DNA of 64,000 nt from Streptomyces peucetius (GCF_025854275.1 NZ_CP107567.1:6448001-6512000); one strand, 5' to 3'; shown: positions 32,740 through 42,139, numbered from the stretch's first letter. Program-made: numbers and translations. Notes: generated by a model not told the origin, from the sequence alone.

Positions 32740-33168
32740 CTAGGCGAGCGACGCGCTGAGGGTGATGTTCGTGGCCTTCAGCGCCTGGCTGACCGGGCAG
32801 TTGACCTTGGCCTCCTCGGCGGCCTTCACGAAGCCGGCCTCGTCGAGGCCGGGGACCTCGCCGACCACGGTGAGGTGGATGCCGGTGATGCCCTCACCCG
32901 GCTGGAACGTGACCTCGGCCTTGGTCTCCAGGCGGGCCGGCGGGTTGCCCGCACCTGCGAGAGCGTGCGAGAACGCCATGTTGAAGCAGCTGGAGTGCGC
33001 GGCCGCGATCAGTTCCTCCGGGCTGGTCCTGCCGCTCTGGGCGGGCTCGGTCCGGGCCGCCCAGGTGACCGGGTACTCGCCGATGCCGGAGGAGTCGAGG
33101 GTGACGACACCCTTGCCCTCGAGCAGGCTGCCTTCCCAGACGTTGTGGGCCTGACGCGTGGTGGCCAT
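32740..33168 (-). CDS. OsmC family peroxiredoxin
   Basis: A 142-residue protein from ATG 33168, with AAGGGAGC just upstream. Conserved cysteines are in AAAHSSCFNMAFSHAL (about residue 60) and VNCPVSQAL (about 125), the OsmC arrangement (CPVS, not CPYS as in Ohr). Start MATTRQAHNVWEGSLLEG is typical of OsmC. It reduces peroxides in the cytoplasm. It lies 35 bases downstream of zapE on the same strand. Confidence 0.9.
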   Translation of the reverse strand: MATTRQAHNVWEGSLLEGKGVVTLDSSGIGEYPVTWAARTEPAQSGRTSPEELIAAAHSSCFNMAFSHALAGAGNPPARLETKAEVTFQPGEGITGIHLTVVGEVPGLDEAGFVKAAEEAKVNCPVSQALKATNITLSASLA

Positions 33169-33203
33169 GATGGCTCCCTTCAGATGGGGTGTGCGCCCCA
33201 AAC

Positions 33204-34280
33204 CTACTGCGCCACCAGGGCCTTCGCGTCGCGTGCCAGTGCGGTGAGCCGGGAGATCGCCCGGAAGTACTTCTTCCGGTAGCCGCCGTTCAGCATCTCG
33301 TCACTGAACAGCCGGTCGAACGGGAGGCCGGAGGCGAGCACCGGGACCTCGCGGTCGTACAGCCGGTCGGCGAGCACGACCAGCCGCAGTGCGGTCGACT
33401 GGTCGGGCACCGGCCGGACGTCGGTGAGGCAGACGGCCCGCACCCCGTCCGTCAGCGCCCCGTAGCGGCTGGGGTGCACCTTGGCCAGGTGTTCCAGCAG
33501 GTGCGGGAAGTCGTCGAGGGACGCCCCCTCGGTGGCGTACGCGGCCTTGGTGACCTGCTCGTCGGAGTACGGGGGAGGGGCCTCGGGCAGCCCGCGGTGA
33601 CGGTAGTCCTCGCCGTCGATCCGCAGCGGGCGGAAGTGTGCGGCCAGCCCCTGGATCTCGCGCAGGAAGTCGGCAGAGGCGAAGCGGCCCTCACCGAGTT
33701 TGCCGGGCAGGGTGTTGGAGGTGGCCGCGAGCGCCACGCCGGCGTCGACCAGCCGGCCGAGCAGCGTGGAGACGAGGACGGTGTCGCCCGGGTCGTCCAG
33801 CTCGAACTCGTCGATGCACAGCAGCCGGTGCCCGCTCAGCGTCTGCACCGTCTGCTGGAAGCCCAGCGCGCCGACCAGGTTCGTCAGCTCGACGAAAGTG
33901 CCGAACGCCTTGAGGGACGGGGCCGCGGGGGTGGCGTGCCACAGGGACGCGAGCAGGTGGGTCTTGCCGACGCCGTAGCCGCCGTCGAGGTAGACGCCGC
34001 GCGGGCCGGTGGGGGCCGTGTTCTTGGGGGTCCTGGCGAACCAGCGCCGCTTCCCGCTGCCGGTGGCGTGCGCGCCGCCGAGACCGGAGGCGAAGTCGCT
34101 CAGCACCGCGACCGCCTCGACCTGGCTGGGCTGGTGGGGGTCGGGCACGTAGGTGTCGAAGCGGACCGAGTCGAAACGCGGCGGCGGCACCATCTCCGCG
34201 ACCAGGCGGTCGGCGGGGACGTGCGGCTCGCGGGCGCAGAGCGACAGGGGAGCGGCTTCGGTTATCGGGCTGGTCGGCAC
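33204..34280 (-). CDS. zapE: Cell division protein ZapE (AFG1-like ATPase)
   Basis: A 358-residue P-loop ATPase. Walker A is GGYGVGKTHLL (about residues 99-109) and Walker B is LLCIDEFELDD (about 153-163); LYDREVPVLASG and GGYRKKYFRAISRL at the C-terminus are family features. In E. coli ZapE interacts with FtsZ late in division; mitochondrial AFG1 has quality-control roles. The actinobacterial function is inferred. Divergent from the reductase gene with only 37 bases between starts. Confidence 0.88.
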   Translation of the reverse strand: MPTSPITEAAPLSLCAREPHVPADRLVAEMVPPPRFDSVRFDTYVPDPHQPSQVEAVAVLSDFASGLGGAHATGSGKRRWFARTPKNTAPTGPRGVYLDGGYGVGKTHLLASLWHATPAAPSLKAFGTFVELTNLVGALGFQQTVQTLSGHRLLCIDEFELDDPGDTVLVSTLLGRLVDAGVALAATSNTLPGKLGEGRFASADFLREIQGLAAHFRPLRIDGEDYRHRGLPEAPPPYSDEQVTKAAYATEGASLDDFPHLLEHLAKVHPSRYGALTDGVRAVCLTDVRPVPDQSTALRLVVLADRLYDREVPVLASGLPFDRLFSDEMLNGGYRKKYFRAISRLTALARDAKALVAQ

Positions 34281-34317
34281 AGTACTCCACTGTAAGGGTC
34301 GTGCCAGACTGCACCGT

Positions 34318-35157
34318 ATGCGACGCCTGTTCCCTGTGACCGACCAGACAACGGCAGCCGACGACCGGGAGTGGTCGCTGGACGAGCTCGCCGACGCCTA
34401 CGCGTACCCCGCCGGGGGCACGGCCGCGGGCGGCGGGGCGGGTGCCGGCGGCAGCCCGGGCCATGGGCCGGCCGAGGCCCGCAGCGCGGGCGGCGGCGTC
34501 TGGCTGCGCGCCAACATGGTCTCCTCCCTCGACGGGGCGGCCCAGCACGACGGCCGCTCGCAGCCGATCTCCTCCGACGCCGACATGCGGATCTTCGGCA
34601 CCCTGCGGGGCCTGGCCGACGCCGTCGTGGTGGGGGCTCAGACGGTCCGGCTGGAGGGCTACCGGCCCGCCCGCGCCCGCGACGCCTTCGCGGCGCGCAG
34701 GGCCGCCGCCGATCAGGGCCCCGCGCCCGCGATCGCCGTGGTCAGCGCCTCCCTGAACCTGGACTTCTCGCTCCCGCTGTTCACCGAGCCGCTGGTGCCG
34801 ACCCTGGTGCTGACCGGTGCGGCCGCCTCACCGGAGCGGATCAAGGAGGCGGAGAAGGCCGGGGCGGTGGTGATCGTCGCAGGTGACGGTCCCGGTGTGG
34901 AGCCCGCCAGGGCGGTGCACGCGCTCGCGGAGCGCGGCCTGGTGCGGCTGCTGACCGAAGGCGGTCCGAGGATGCTGGGTCAATTCGCGGCCGCCGGGGT
35001 ACTGGATGAGCTGTGTCTGACCGTGTCACCGACGATGACGGTCGGTGACGCGCAACGCATCGCGGGCGGGCCAGGACTGCCGGATCCCGCCCGGTTCGCC
35101 CTGGATTCCGTACTGGAGGAGGCCGGATTCCTGTTCACGCGCTACCGGCGCGTCTGA
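34318..35157 (+). CDS. Pyrimidine reductase family protein (RibD C-terminal domain)
   Basis: A 279-residue protein from ATG 34318. After an Ala/Gly-rich spacer (about 32-58) the dihydrofolate-reductase-like fold starts with VWLRANMVSSLDGAAQHDG; GLADAVVVGAQTVRLEGY and LVRLLTEGGPRMLGQF are the RibD-C/HTP reductase signatures. It probably reduces a pyrimidine or flavin-related compound with NADPH; there is no deaminase domain and no riboflavin genes nearby, so the substrate is open. Confidence 0.85.
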   Translation: MRRLFPVTDQTTAADDREWSLDELADAYAYPAGGTAAGGGAGAGGSPGHGPAEARSAGGGVWLRANMVSSLDGAAQHDGRSQPISSDADMRIFGTLRGLADAVVVGAQTVRLEGYRPARARDAFAARRAAADQGPAPAIAVVSASLNLDFSLPLFTEPLVPTLVLTGAAASPERIKEAEKAGAVVIVAGDGPGVEPARAVHALAERGLVRLLTEGGPRMLGQFAAAGVLDELCLTVSPTMTVGDAQRIAGGPGLPDPARFALDSVLEEAGFLFTRYRRV

Positions 35158-35288
35158 CGATGACTTCCGGCAATCAGCGGAATTTATCGTTCCGCTTAGC
35201 CTGTGCCGGGCACACTTGATTGCGCACACTCCCCCGTGCGTGCACGGGGAAGGATGGTTTCCGCAGTTTCCGCAGAAGGGCTCCTGAG

Positions 35289-35759
35289 GTGTTCACAAGC
35301 GTATTGATGATCGAGAAGCCCCTGACCTCGGAGGACGTGGAGTTCGTCACCACCCTGCACGGTGAGGAGGGCGTCGCCTTCGTCGTTCTCATGCAGCCGC
35401 GAGGGGACCAGGCCGATGTACTGCTGCGCGCCATCGACGACGTGGCGGTCGGGGAGCTGAAGGAAGCGGTCCGCGAGGGCGAGGAGCCCGAGGGCGCGGA
35501 GGCCAAGGCGCCCGCCCAGCGCGCACTGGAACACTCACTGGCCGCCCTGCGCGCGGCGGGCTGCGAAGCGGTCGGCCATCTCGTCGAGGACCATCCGCTG
35601 AACAAGCTGAAGTCGGTCGTCGACGAGGCGGACGCCGACGAGGTGATCGTCCTGACGGAGCCGCACTACGTCGAGGAGTTCTTCCACCGCGACTGGGCCT
35701 CCAGAGCCCGCCACAAGGTCGGCGTCCCGGTCCTGAAGCTCTTCGCGCACAGCGAGTAG
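35289..35759 (+). CDS. Conserved hypothetical protein
   Basis: A 156-residue soluble protein, GTG 35289. The sequence alternates short strands (SVLMIEKPL, VAFVVLMQP, EVIVLTEPHYV, VPVLKLF) with acidic helices, which would suit a Rossmann-like or USP-like alpha/beta fold. Similar actinobacterial proteins are sometimes labelled indole-3-glycerol phosphate synthase, but at this length and without the TIM-barrel motifs that name is unsupported. It sits 72 bases before murC on the same strand. Confidence 0.7.
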   Translation: MFTSVLMIEKPLTSEDVEFVTTLHGEEGVAFVVLMQPRGDQADVLLRAIDDVAVGELKEAVREGEEPEGAEAKAPAQRALEHSLAALRAAGCEAVGHLVEDHPLNKLKSVVDEADADEVIVLTEPHYVEEFFHRDWASRARHKVGVPVLKLFAHSE

Positions 35760-35831
35760 ACCCGCAGGCAATAGGGTGGGCAGCCGCACGCAGTCGTGCA
35801 GCACGTAGTCGTACAGCTTGGGGAGAAAACC

Positions 35832-37250
35832 ATGGCACCCGCCGTTCCCGGCGCCGTTCCCGGCGCCGTTCCCGGCGCGATGGAGCGCCCGCACTTCATC
35901 GGCATCGGCGGAGCCGGCATGTCGGGCATCGCGAAGATCCTCGCCCAGCGCGGCGCCAAGGTCGCGGGCAGCGACGCCAGGGACTCGGCGACCGCCGAGT
36001 CCCTGCGGGCCCTCGGCGCCACGGTGCACATCGGCCACGCGGCCGAGCACCTGGCCCAGGACGCCACCGGTGTCGTCGTCTCCAGCGCCATCCGCGCCGA
36101 CAACCCGGAGCTCGTGCGCGCCGCGGAACTGGGCGTCCCGGTCGTCCACCGCTCCGACGCGCTGGCCTCCCTGATGACCGGGCTGCGCTCCATCGCCGTC
36201 GCGGGCACGCACGGCAAGACCACGACGACCTCGATGCTGGCCGTCGCACTGACCGAGCTGGGCCTCGACCCCTCGTACGCCATCGGCGGCGACCTCGAGG
36301 GGCCGGGCACGAACGCGCGGCACGGCGACGGCGACATCTTCGTCGCGGAGGCGGACGAGAGCGACCGCAGCTTCCAGAAGTACGACCCCGAGGTCGCGAT
36401 CGTCCTCAACGTGGAGCTGGACCACCACGCCAACTACGCCTCGATGGACGAGATCTACGAATCCTTCCAGACCTTCGTCGGCAAGGTCGTGCCCGGCGGC
36501 ACGCTGGTGATCTCCGCCGACCAGGCGGGTGCCGCCGAGCTCACCCGCCGCGTCCGCGACGTGTCCTCGGTGAAGGTCGTCACCTACGGCGAGTCGGAGG
36601 GGGCCGACGTCCGTGTCCACAAGATCACCCCGCGCGGCCTGACCAGCGAGGTCACCGTCCTGCTGAACGGCAGGCTGCTGACCTTCACGGTGTCCGTGCC
36701 AGGCCGCCACTACGCCCTGAACGCGGTCGCCGCCCTGGCCGCCGGCGTCGCCCTCGGCATCCCCGCGCACAACCTGGCCTCCGCCATCGGCACGTACACG
36801 GGCGTCAAGCGCCGTCTCCAGCTCAAGGGCGAGGCCGCGGGCGTCCAGGTCATCGACTCCTACGCCCACCACCCGACCGAGATGACCGCCGACCTGGAGG
36901 CCATGCGCGGCGCGGCCGGCGACTCACGGCTGCTGGTCGTCTTCCAGCCGCACCTCTTCTCCCGCACCCGGGAACTGGGCACCGAGATGGGCCAGGCACT
37001 GGCCTTCGCCGACGCCTCGGTCGTCCTCGACATCTACCCGGCCCGCGAGGACCCGGTCCCGGGCATCACCAGCGCACTGGTCATCGACGCGGCGCAGGCC
37101 GCCGGCGCGGAGGTCACGGCCGTGCACGACAAGGCGGCGGTGCCGGACGTCGTCGCGGGAATGGCCAAGCCCGGCGATCTCGTTCTCACCATGGGCGCGG
37201 GAGACGTCACGGACCTCGGTCCGGCCATCCTCGCCCGCCTGTCGAACTGA
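35832..37250 (+). CDS. murC: UDP-N-acetylmuramate--L-alanine ligase MurC
   Basis: A 472-residue cytoplasmic ligase that adds L-Ala to UDP-MurNAc in peptidoglycan synthesis. ATG 35832 follows GGGGAGAAAA. The N-terminal UDP-binding motif is FIGIGGAGMSGIAK (about 22-35), the ATP loop AGTHGKTTT (about 124-132), then ADESDRSF and LDHHANY, and the MurC-specific VIDSYAHHPTEM. The first 16 residues contain a triple AVPG repeat not needed for the fold. In S. coelicolor murC also precedes an msrB gene (from memory), matching the gene 13 bases downstream. Confidence 0.95.
   Translation: MAPAVPGAVPGAVPGAMERPHFIGIGGAGMSGIAKILAQRGAKVAGSDARDSATAESLRALGATVHIGHAAEHLAQDATGVVVSSAIRADNPELVRAAELGVPVVHRSDALASLMTGLRSIAVAGTHGKTTTTSMLAVALTELGLDPSYAIGGDLEGPGTNARHGDGDIFVAEADESDRSFQKYDPEVAIVLNVELDHHANYASMDEIYESFQTFVGKVVPGGTLVISADQAGAAELTRRVRDVSSVKVVTYGESEGADVRVHKITPRGLTSEVTVLLNGRLLTFTVSVPGRHYALNAVAALAAGVALGIPAHNLASAIGTYTGVKRRLQLKGEAAGVQVIDSYAHHPTEMTADLEAMRGAAGDSRLLVVFQPHLFSRTRELGTEMGQALAFADASVVLDIYPAREDPVPGITSALVIDAAQAAGAEVTAVHDKAAVPDVVAGMAKPGDLVLTMGAGDVTDLGPAILARLSN
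35841..35876 (+). repeat. Three perfect 12-bp tandem repeats inside murC
   Basis: GCCGTTCCCGGC occurs three times without change at 35841-35852, 35853-35864 and 35865-35876, in frame, encoding AVPG each time in the N-terminal tail of MurC. Copy-number change would not shift the frame. Confidence 0.95.
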
Positions 37251-37263
37251 AGGAGGCGCACCG

Positions 37264-37671
37264 ATGGCGTACGACGTGGAGAAGCCGGACGAGCAGTGGC
37301 GGGCGGAGCTGACCCCCGCCGAGTACGCGGTCCTGCGCCAGGCCGGCACGGAACCCGCCTTCGTCGGCGAGTACACGGACACCAAGACGGCCGGCGTCTA
37401 CTCGTGCCGGGCGTGCGGGGCCGAGCTGTTCCGCTCCGACACCAAGTTCGAGTCGCACTGCGGCTGGCCGTCCTTCTACGACCCGAAGGACACGGACGCG
37501 GTCGAACTGATCGCGGACACCTCCCACGGCATGGTCCGCACCGAGGTGCGCTGCGCGCGGTGCGGCTCCCACCTGGGCCATGTCTTCGAGGGCGAGGGCT
37601 ACCCGACGCCCACGGACCAGCGGTACTGCATCAACTCGATCTCGCTGCGGCTGGAGCCGGACGAGACGTGA
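37264..37671 (+). CDS. msrB: Peptide-methionine (R)-S-oxide reductase MsrB
   Basis: A 135-residue enzyme. Two zinc CxxC pairs (CRACG near residue 45, CARCG near 98), the HCGWPSFYDP motif and the catalytic cysteine in RYCINS (about 123) are present, as in selenium-free MsrB. It repairs oxidised methionine R-sulfoxide. GAAGGAGG precedes the ATG 13 bases after murC, suggesting cotranscription. Confidence 0.95.
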   Translation: MAYDVEKPDEQWRAELTPAEYAVLRQAGTEPAFVGEYTDTKTAGVYSCRACGAELFRSDTKFESHCGWPSFYDPKDTDAVELIADTSHGMVRTEVRCARCGSHLGHVFEGEGYPTPTDQRYCINSISLRLEPDET

Positions 37672-37681
37672 CGTGAACGGC

Positions 37682-37715
37682 CGAGGGCCCGTCGGCGTGC
37701 GCCGACGGGCCCTCG
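37682..37715. terminator. Bidirectional terminator between msrB and cyclophilin genes
   Basis: Arms CGAGGGCCCGTCGGCG (37682-37697) and CGCCGACGGGCCCTCG (37700-37715) are perfect 16-bp complements separated by two bases, so the real loop opens a few pairs. It lies between convergent genes. Confidence 0.85.
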
Positions 37716-37733
37716 TGCGTGTGCGGGGGCGGA

Positions 37734-38231
37734 TCAGCCCTCGACGACGCCCGACTTGGCGATGGTGATCTTCGCCGACGGGGTGCCGGAGCGCGAGCCC
37801 AGACCCTCGATCTTCTTCACGACGTCCATGCCCTCGACGACCTCGCCGAAGACGACGTGCTTGTTGTCGAGCCAGTCGGTGACGATGGTCGTGATGAAGA
37901 ACTGCGAGCCGTTGGTGTTCGGTCCCGCGTTGGCCATGGAGAGCTGACCCGGCTTGGTGTGCTTGAGCTGGAAGTTCTCGTCGGCGAACTTCTCACCGTA
38001 GATGCTGCGGCCGCCCGTGCCGTTGCCGGCGGTGAAGTCGCCGCCCTGGAGCATGAAGTCGGGGATGACACGGTGGAACGAGGAGCCCTCGTAGCCGAAG
38101 CCGTGCTCGCCGGTGGCCAGCTCGCGGAAGTTCTTCGCGGTCTGGGGGACCACGTCGTCGAAGAGCGTGAAGACGATCCGGCCGGCGGGCTCGTCGTTGA
38201 TGGTGATGTCGAAGAAGACGTTGTTACTCAT
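37734..38231 (-). CDS. Cyclophilin-type peptidyl-prolyl cis-trans isomerase
   Basis: A 165-residue cytoplasmic isomerase from ATG 38231. It shows [15 protein letters not shown] (about 52-66), [14 protein letters not shown] and [18 protein letters not shown], the catalytic Arg/Phe/Gln and binding-pocket residues of cyclophilin A. It accelerates proline isomerisation during folding. Single gene, between a terminator and the two-component operon. Confidence 0.95.
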   Translation of the reverse strand: MSNNVFFDITINDEPAGRIVFTLFDDVVPQTAKNFRELATGEHGFGYEGSSFHRVIPDFMLQGGDFTAGNGTGGRSIYGEKFADENFQLKHTKPGQLSMANAGPNTNGSQFFITTIVTDWLDNKHVVFGEVVEGMDVVKKIEGLGSRSGTPSAKITIAKSGVVEG

Positions 38232-38296
38232 TGCTTCATCCTGACATCCGAGGGCTCCCGGACGCACATCCGCCCCACCGGTTCCGGCAGCCGGAC

Positions 38297-38986
38297 TCAC
38301 CCCGGTGCCGACACCAGACCCGTCTCGTACGCGATGATGACGAGCCGGACCCGGTCCCGGGCGTCGAGCTTGGAGAGCAGACGGGTCACGTAGGTCTTGG
38401 CCGTGGCGACGCTGATGAACAGGGTCTCGGCGATCTCCGTGTTCGACAACCCGCTCCCCACCAGCGTCAGCACCTCGCGTTCACGGTCGGTGACACCGGT
38501 GAGCTCGCGCCTGCGGCCGGTCGCCGTCGGGCGGCCCGCGAACTCGCGGAGCAGCCGACGGGTCACGGCCGGCGCGATGAGACCGTCGCCGGCGGCCACC
38601 ACCCGCAGGGCCGCGAGGATGTCGTCCAGGGCCATGTCCTTGACCAGGAAGCCGGCCGCACCGGCGCGCAGCGCGCCGTAGACGTAGTCGTCGTCGTCGA
38701 ACGTCGTCAGGACGATCACCTGCGTACCGTCGAGCCGCTCGGTGATCCGCCGTGTCGCCTCGATGCCGTCCATGCCGGGCATACGGAGGTCCATGACCAC
38801 CACGTCGGGGTGCAGCTCCTCGGCCAGGGCGAGCGCCTGTGCGCCGTCGCCGGCCTCGCCGACCACCTCGATGCCCTCCGCCTCGGTGATCACCATCTGC
38901 AGCGCCGCGCGGACCAGGGGCTGATCGTCGGCGAGGACGACCCGCACCGTGGTCGGGCCCGTACCCCCCTCGGGCCGCGCCGTCAT
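38297..38986 (-). CDS. NarL/FixJ family response regulator
   Basis: A 229-residue regulator. The receiver domain has [14 protein letters not shown], phospho-acceptor Asp in [14 protein letters not shown] (about residue 66), and the conserved Thr/Lys (VLTTFD, FLVKDM). The LuxR-type HTH is at the C-terminus: [13 protein letters not shown] [31 protein letters not shown] 38986 overlaps the kinase stop by 4 bases, so the pair is coupled. Confidence 0.95.
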   Translation of the reverse strand: MTARPEGGTGPTTVRVVLADDQPLVRAALQMVITEAEGIEVVGEAGDGAQALALAEELHPDVVVMDLRMPGMDGIEATRRITERLDGTQVIVLTTFDDDDYVYGALRAGAAGFLVKDMALDDILAALRVVAAGDGLIAPAVTRRLLREFAGRPTATGRRRELTGVTDREREVLTLVGSGLSNTEIAETLFISVATAKTYVTRLLSKLDARDRVRLVIIAYETGLVSAPG

Positions 38987-40260
38987 CGGACTCCCGCCGG
39001 GAGAGGGAGCCGTGCGGCGACGCGGAACCCGCCGCCGGGGCGCGGACCGGCGGAGAACTCGCCGTGCAGCAGACCCACCCGCTCCCGCATCCCGACGAGG
39101 CCGTACCCGGTGTCCGCCGAAGCACCGTGGCTCCGGCCGTCGTCGACGACCTCGATCGCCAACTCGTCCTCCCGGTGCTCGACCGTCACCCGGCAGGAAC
39201 GGGTGCCCGCGTGGCGCACCACATTGGTCACCGACTCCTGGACGATGCGGTACGCGGACAGGTCGACCTCCGGCGGCAACGGCCGGGGAGCGCCGACCGT
39301 GCGCACCTCGACCTTGACGCCCGCCGCCGTCGTCGCGACTGCCAGACCGTCCAGGTCCGCCAGCCCTGGCGTCCCGGCCGGCCCGTCCTGTCGGCCGCCG
39401 TCGACGAGGTCCGCCGCACGGAGCACGCCGAGCATCCGCCGCAGCCCCGCCAGCGTCTCCCGGCTGGTGTTCTCCACCTCGCCCAGCGCCTCCCGCGCCC
39501 GCGCGGGCCGGCTGTCGATGACCCGCCGAGCCGCGCCCGCCTGGAGGGCGATGATGCCGATGCTGTGGGCGACCATGTCGTGCAACTCGCGGGCGATGCG
39601 CAGCCGTTCGTCGGTGACGGCCTGGGCCGTGGCCCGGTCGCGCAACTGCTCCGCATGGGCCCGTGACTGGTGCGCCGACGTGCCCATGAGCCAGGCGACG
39701 ACGGCCGTGAGTGCCACGGCCAGCTCAGCGGAGGTGCCCGTGTTCCAGCCGCTCAACCACCGCGTGGCCAGAAAGCCGGCCAGCACCCCCAGGGCCATGG
39801 TGACGGCGATCCGGCCGGTGCGGCGCGGGTGGGCGGCGGCGATGGCGTAGAGCGCGACATCGACGGCCAGGAACTGCGCCAGCGGGATCTCGCCCACACT
39901 CAACGGCAGCGTCCCCAGTACGGCCGCGGCCAGCAGCCGGCCGACCGCGGCGAGCGGCCGGCGGCTCAGCAGACGGCTGCCGTCCAGCGCCAGAGCCGTC
40001 GCCAGCGCGAGGAAGGTGAGGCCGTCCCACCGGTGGAACAGCACCCCGGCGAGCACCGGCGGCTCCTCCTCGCCGGGCAGCCCGACCCGGATCAGGAACG
40101 TGAAGACCAGGCCCCCGCACCAGGCCAGGGCCGTCCAGACGCCGGGCGGTGCGCTCCACCACGGCTTCGCGGACGAAGTGCCCTCCAAAGCAGCGCCCTC
40201 GAACGAACTGCCCTCGAATGAACTGCCCCCGGACAAGGGGCGAAGCGGTGTCGCGGACAT
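38983..40260 (-). CDS. Sensor histidine kinase (HisKA_3 type)
   Basis: A 425-residue kinase from ATG 40260. The N-terminus has a repetitive tail (residues about 9-30), then five or six TM helices (about 45-195), the HisKA_3 motif RIARELHDMVAHSIGIIALQAG with the phosphorylated His, and a HATPase with YRIVQESVTNVVRHAG and GYGLVGMRERV. It pairs with the NarL-type regulator. The ABC exporter genes lie divergently 134 bases away and are the likely target, as is common for this kinase class in Streptomyces. Signal unknown. Confidence 0.92.
   Translation of the reverse strand: MSATPLRPLSGGSSFEGSSFEGAALEGTSSAKPWWSAPPGVWTALAWCGGLVFTFLIRVGLPGEEEPPVLAGVLFHRWDGLTFLALATALALDGSRLLSRRPLAAVGRLLAAAVLGTLPLSVGEIPLAQFLAVDVALYAIAAAHPRRTGRIAVTMALGVLAGFLATRWLSGWNTGTSAELAVALTAVVAWLMGTSAHQSRAHAEQLRDRATAQAVTDERLRIARELHDMVAHSIGIIALQAGAARRVIDSRPARAREALGEVENTSRETLAGLRRMLGVLRAADLVDGGRQDGPAGTPGLADLDGLAVATTAAGVKVEVRTVGAPRPLPPEVDLSAYRIVQESVTNVVRHAGTRSCRVTVEHREDELAIEVVDDGRSHGASADTGYGLVGMRERVGLLHGEFSAGPRPGGGFRVAARLPLPAGVR
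40175..40234 (-). repeat. Four degenerate 15-bp tandem repeats in the kinase N-terminus
   Basis: Units at 40175-40189, 40190-40204, 40205-40219 and 40220-40234 follow the pattern GAACTGCCCTCGAAY; the third and fourth differ at few positions. On the coding strand they give repeated (S/G)-S-F-E-G-like pentapeptides in the non-conserved tail. In-frame slippage is the simple explanation. Confidence 0.85.
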
Positions 40261-40394
40261 GGCGTGATCGTAGACGTCGGCAGCCGCGCCCGGAATCGGA
40301 CGGCGGTTGTACAACCACGGTCGACGCCCTGTGGTGGTGAGTGTCCGCCCCGGCCCGATGCCGGACACGGTCCCGCGGGGAGAGCGTTGGCCAC

Positions 40395-41303
40395 ATGATC
40401 GAGGTCAACGAACTGACGAAGCGTTACGGCGGGACGACGGCCGTGAAGGACCTGACGTTCACCGTGCGCCCGGGGCTGGTCACCGGGTTTCTCGGCCCCA
40501 ACGGCTCGGGTAAGAGCACCACTTTGCGGATGGTGCTGGGCCTGCACGCCCCCACCACCGGCACGGTCACCGTCGACGGTCGGCCCTTCCGGTCCCGCCC
40601 GAGAGGTCTGCGGCATGTCGGCGCGCTGCTCGACGCGAGCCATGTGCACGGCGGACGCAGCGCCACCGCACACCTGGCGGCGCTCGCCCGCTCCAACCGC
40701 ATCCCCCGCGGCCGGGTCGACCAGGTGCTGGATCAGGTGGGCCTGGCCGGCGCGGCGCGCCGCCGGATCGGCGGCTACTCCCTCGGCATGCGCCAACGGC
40801 TCGGCATCGCGGGCGCGCTGCTGGGCGATCCGCCGGTGCTGCTGTTCGACGAGCCGCTCAACGGGCTCGACCCGGAAGGTGTGAAGTGGGTGCGCGAGCT
40901 GTTCCGGTCGCTGGCCGCCGAAGGCCGCACGGTGTTCGTCTCCAGCCACCTGATGTCGGAGATGGAGCACACCGCCGACGAACTGGTGGTCATCGGCCGG
41001 GGCGAGCTGATCGCCGCCGAGAGCATCACGGACTTCGCCGGGCGGGGGAGCGGCGCCGGCGTCTGCGTCCGCACTCCGCACGGCGACCGGCTGGCGGCCC
41101 TGCTGACCGTCGAGGGCGCGACCGTCCGCGCGGACGGCGACCTGCTGACCGCCACCGGGGTGAGCGCGCAGCGCGTCGGCGAACTGGCCCTGGACCACCG
41201 GATCCTGCTGCACGAGGTCACCACCCGCAACCCATCACTGGAGGACGCCTTCATGGAACTCACCGCCGACAGCGTCGAGTACGCGGCAGGAGAGACCCGA
41301 TGA
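40395..41303 (+). CDS. ABC exporter ATP-binding protein
   Basis: A 302-residue ATPase from ATG 40395. Walker A is GPNGSGKST (about 34-42), signature YSLGMRQRLGIAGALLG, Walker B VLLFDEPLNGLD, and H-loop VSSHLMSEMEH. The C-terminal extension after 220 is typical of DrrA/CcmA-type drug or lipid exporters. It overlaps the permease gene by 4 bases and is divergent from the two-component system. Confidence 0.93.
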   Translation: MIEVNELTKRYGGTTAVKDLTFTVRPGLVTGFLGPNGSGKSTTLRMVLGLHAPTTGTVTVDGRPFRSRPRGLRHVGALLDASHVHGGRSATAHLAALARSNRIPRGRVDQVLDQVGLAGAARRRIGGYSLGMRQRLGIAGALLGDPPVLLFDEPLNGLDPEGVKWVRELFRSLAAEGRTVFVSSHLMSEMEHTADELVVIGRGELIAAESITDFAGRGSGAGVCVRTPHGDRLAALLTVEGATVRADGDLLTATGVSAQRVGELALDHRILLHEVTTRNPSLEDAFMELTADSVEYAAGETR

Positions 41304-42139
41304 CGACGACCCGCGCACCGCGCGTGGCGGAACCCCGCGCCCGTTTCGTCGACCTCGTCGCCGCCGAGTGGCTCAAACTGTGGTCGCTGCGTTCCACCGG
41401 CTGGAGCCTGCTGGTCGCCGCGCTGGCGGTCGTCGCGTTCAACGTGGGCAAGGCATGGGACAACCACCGGTACTGGCCGGACGGCGACCCCGGGTACGCG
41501 GACCGGTTCATCGCCGACGGCATCCCGCTGATACACGCCTTCACCACCGACGCGGGCACGGTGATGATGCTGGCGGCCGGAGCGTTCGGCGCGCTCGCCG
41601 TCACCGGCGAATACAGCGCCTGGCTCGTCCGCACCACGTTCGCGGCCGTCCCCGTCCGCCGCTCGGTCATGGCGGCCAAGGCGGGCGTCGTGGCCGTGAC
41701 CATGACCGTCTTCGGCGCGGTTGTCGCGGCGGCGTCGTTCGCCTCCACCCAGGCGATCCTGTCCACCAAGGACGCCGGCGTCTCCCTCGACCACCCGGGC
41801 GCCCTGCGCGTGATCGTCGCCTCGGCGCTGCTCGCCCCGGTCGCGGCACTCGTCGGCGCCGCGCTCGGCAGCCTGATCCGGCACGGCGCGGGCGCGGTGG
41901 TGGGCAGCGTCGTACTCCTCCTGCTGCTCCCACTGGTCCTCAGCGACGACCGCCACTGGTCGGCCGTCCTCGCGCACGCCCTGCCGTACGAGGCGTGGCT
42001 CCGCCTCGTCGACATCCCGTACGGCGGTCCCGGAGTGCTCCACCCGTGGTCCGTCGGCGGGGCGTGGACGGTCTACGCGGTGTGGGCACTCATGTCGGCG
42101 GCCGTGACGGTGACGGCGGTGCACCGCCGGGACCAGTGA
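41300..42139 (+). CDS. ABC-2 type exporter permease
   Basis: A 279-residue membrane protein. ATG 41300 overlaps the ATPase stop (ATGA). Six TM segments are visible, with EYSAWLVRTTFAAVPVRRSVMAAK in the cytosolic loop, the usual ABC-2 signature for Streptomyces permeases controlled by NarL-type systems. Likely exports a hydrophobic or antibiotic-like compound with the preceding ATPase. Confidence 0.9.
   Translation: MTTTRAPRVAEPRARFVDLVAAEWLKLWSLRSTGWSLLVAALAVVAFNVGKAWDNHRYWPDGDPGYADRFIADGIPLIHAFTTDAGTVMMLAAGAFGALAVTGEYSAWLVRTTFAAVPVRRSVMAAKAGVVAVTMTVFGAVVAAASFASTQAILSTKDAGVSLDHPGALRVIVASALLAPVAALVGAALGSLIRHGAGAVVGSVVLLLLLPLVLSDDRHWSAVLAHALPYEAWLRLVDIPYGGPGVLHPWSVGGAWTVYAVWALMSAAVTVTAVHRRDQ

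Noticed and set aside
35289..35759. Indole-3-glycerol phosphate synthase
   Set aside because: At 156 residues without a TIM barrel or the family's active-site motifs the name is not supported; left as hypothetical.
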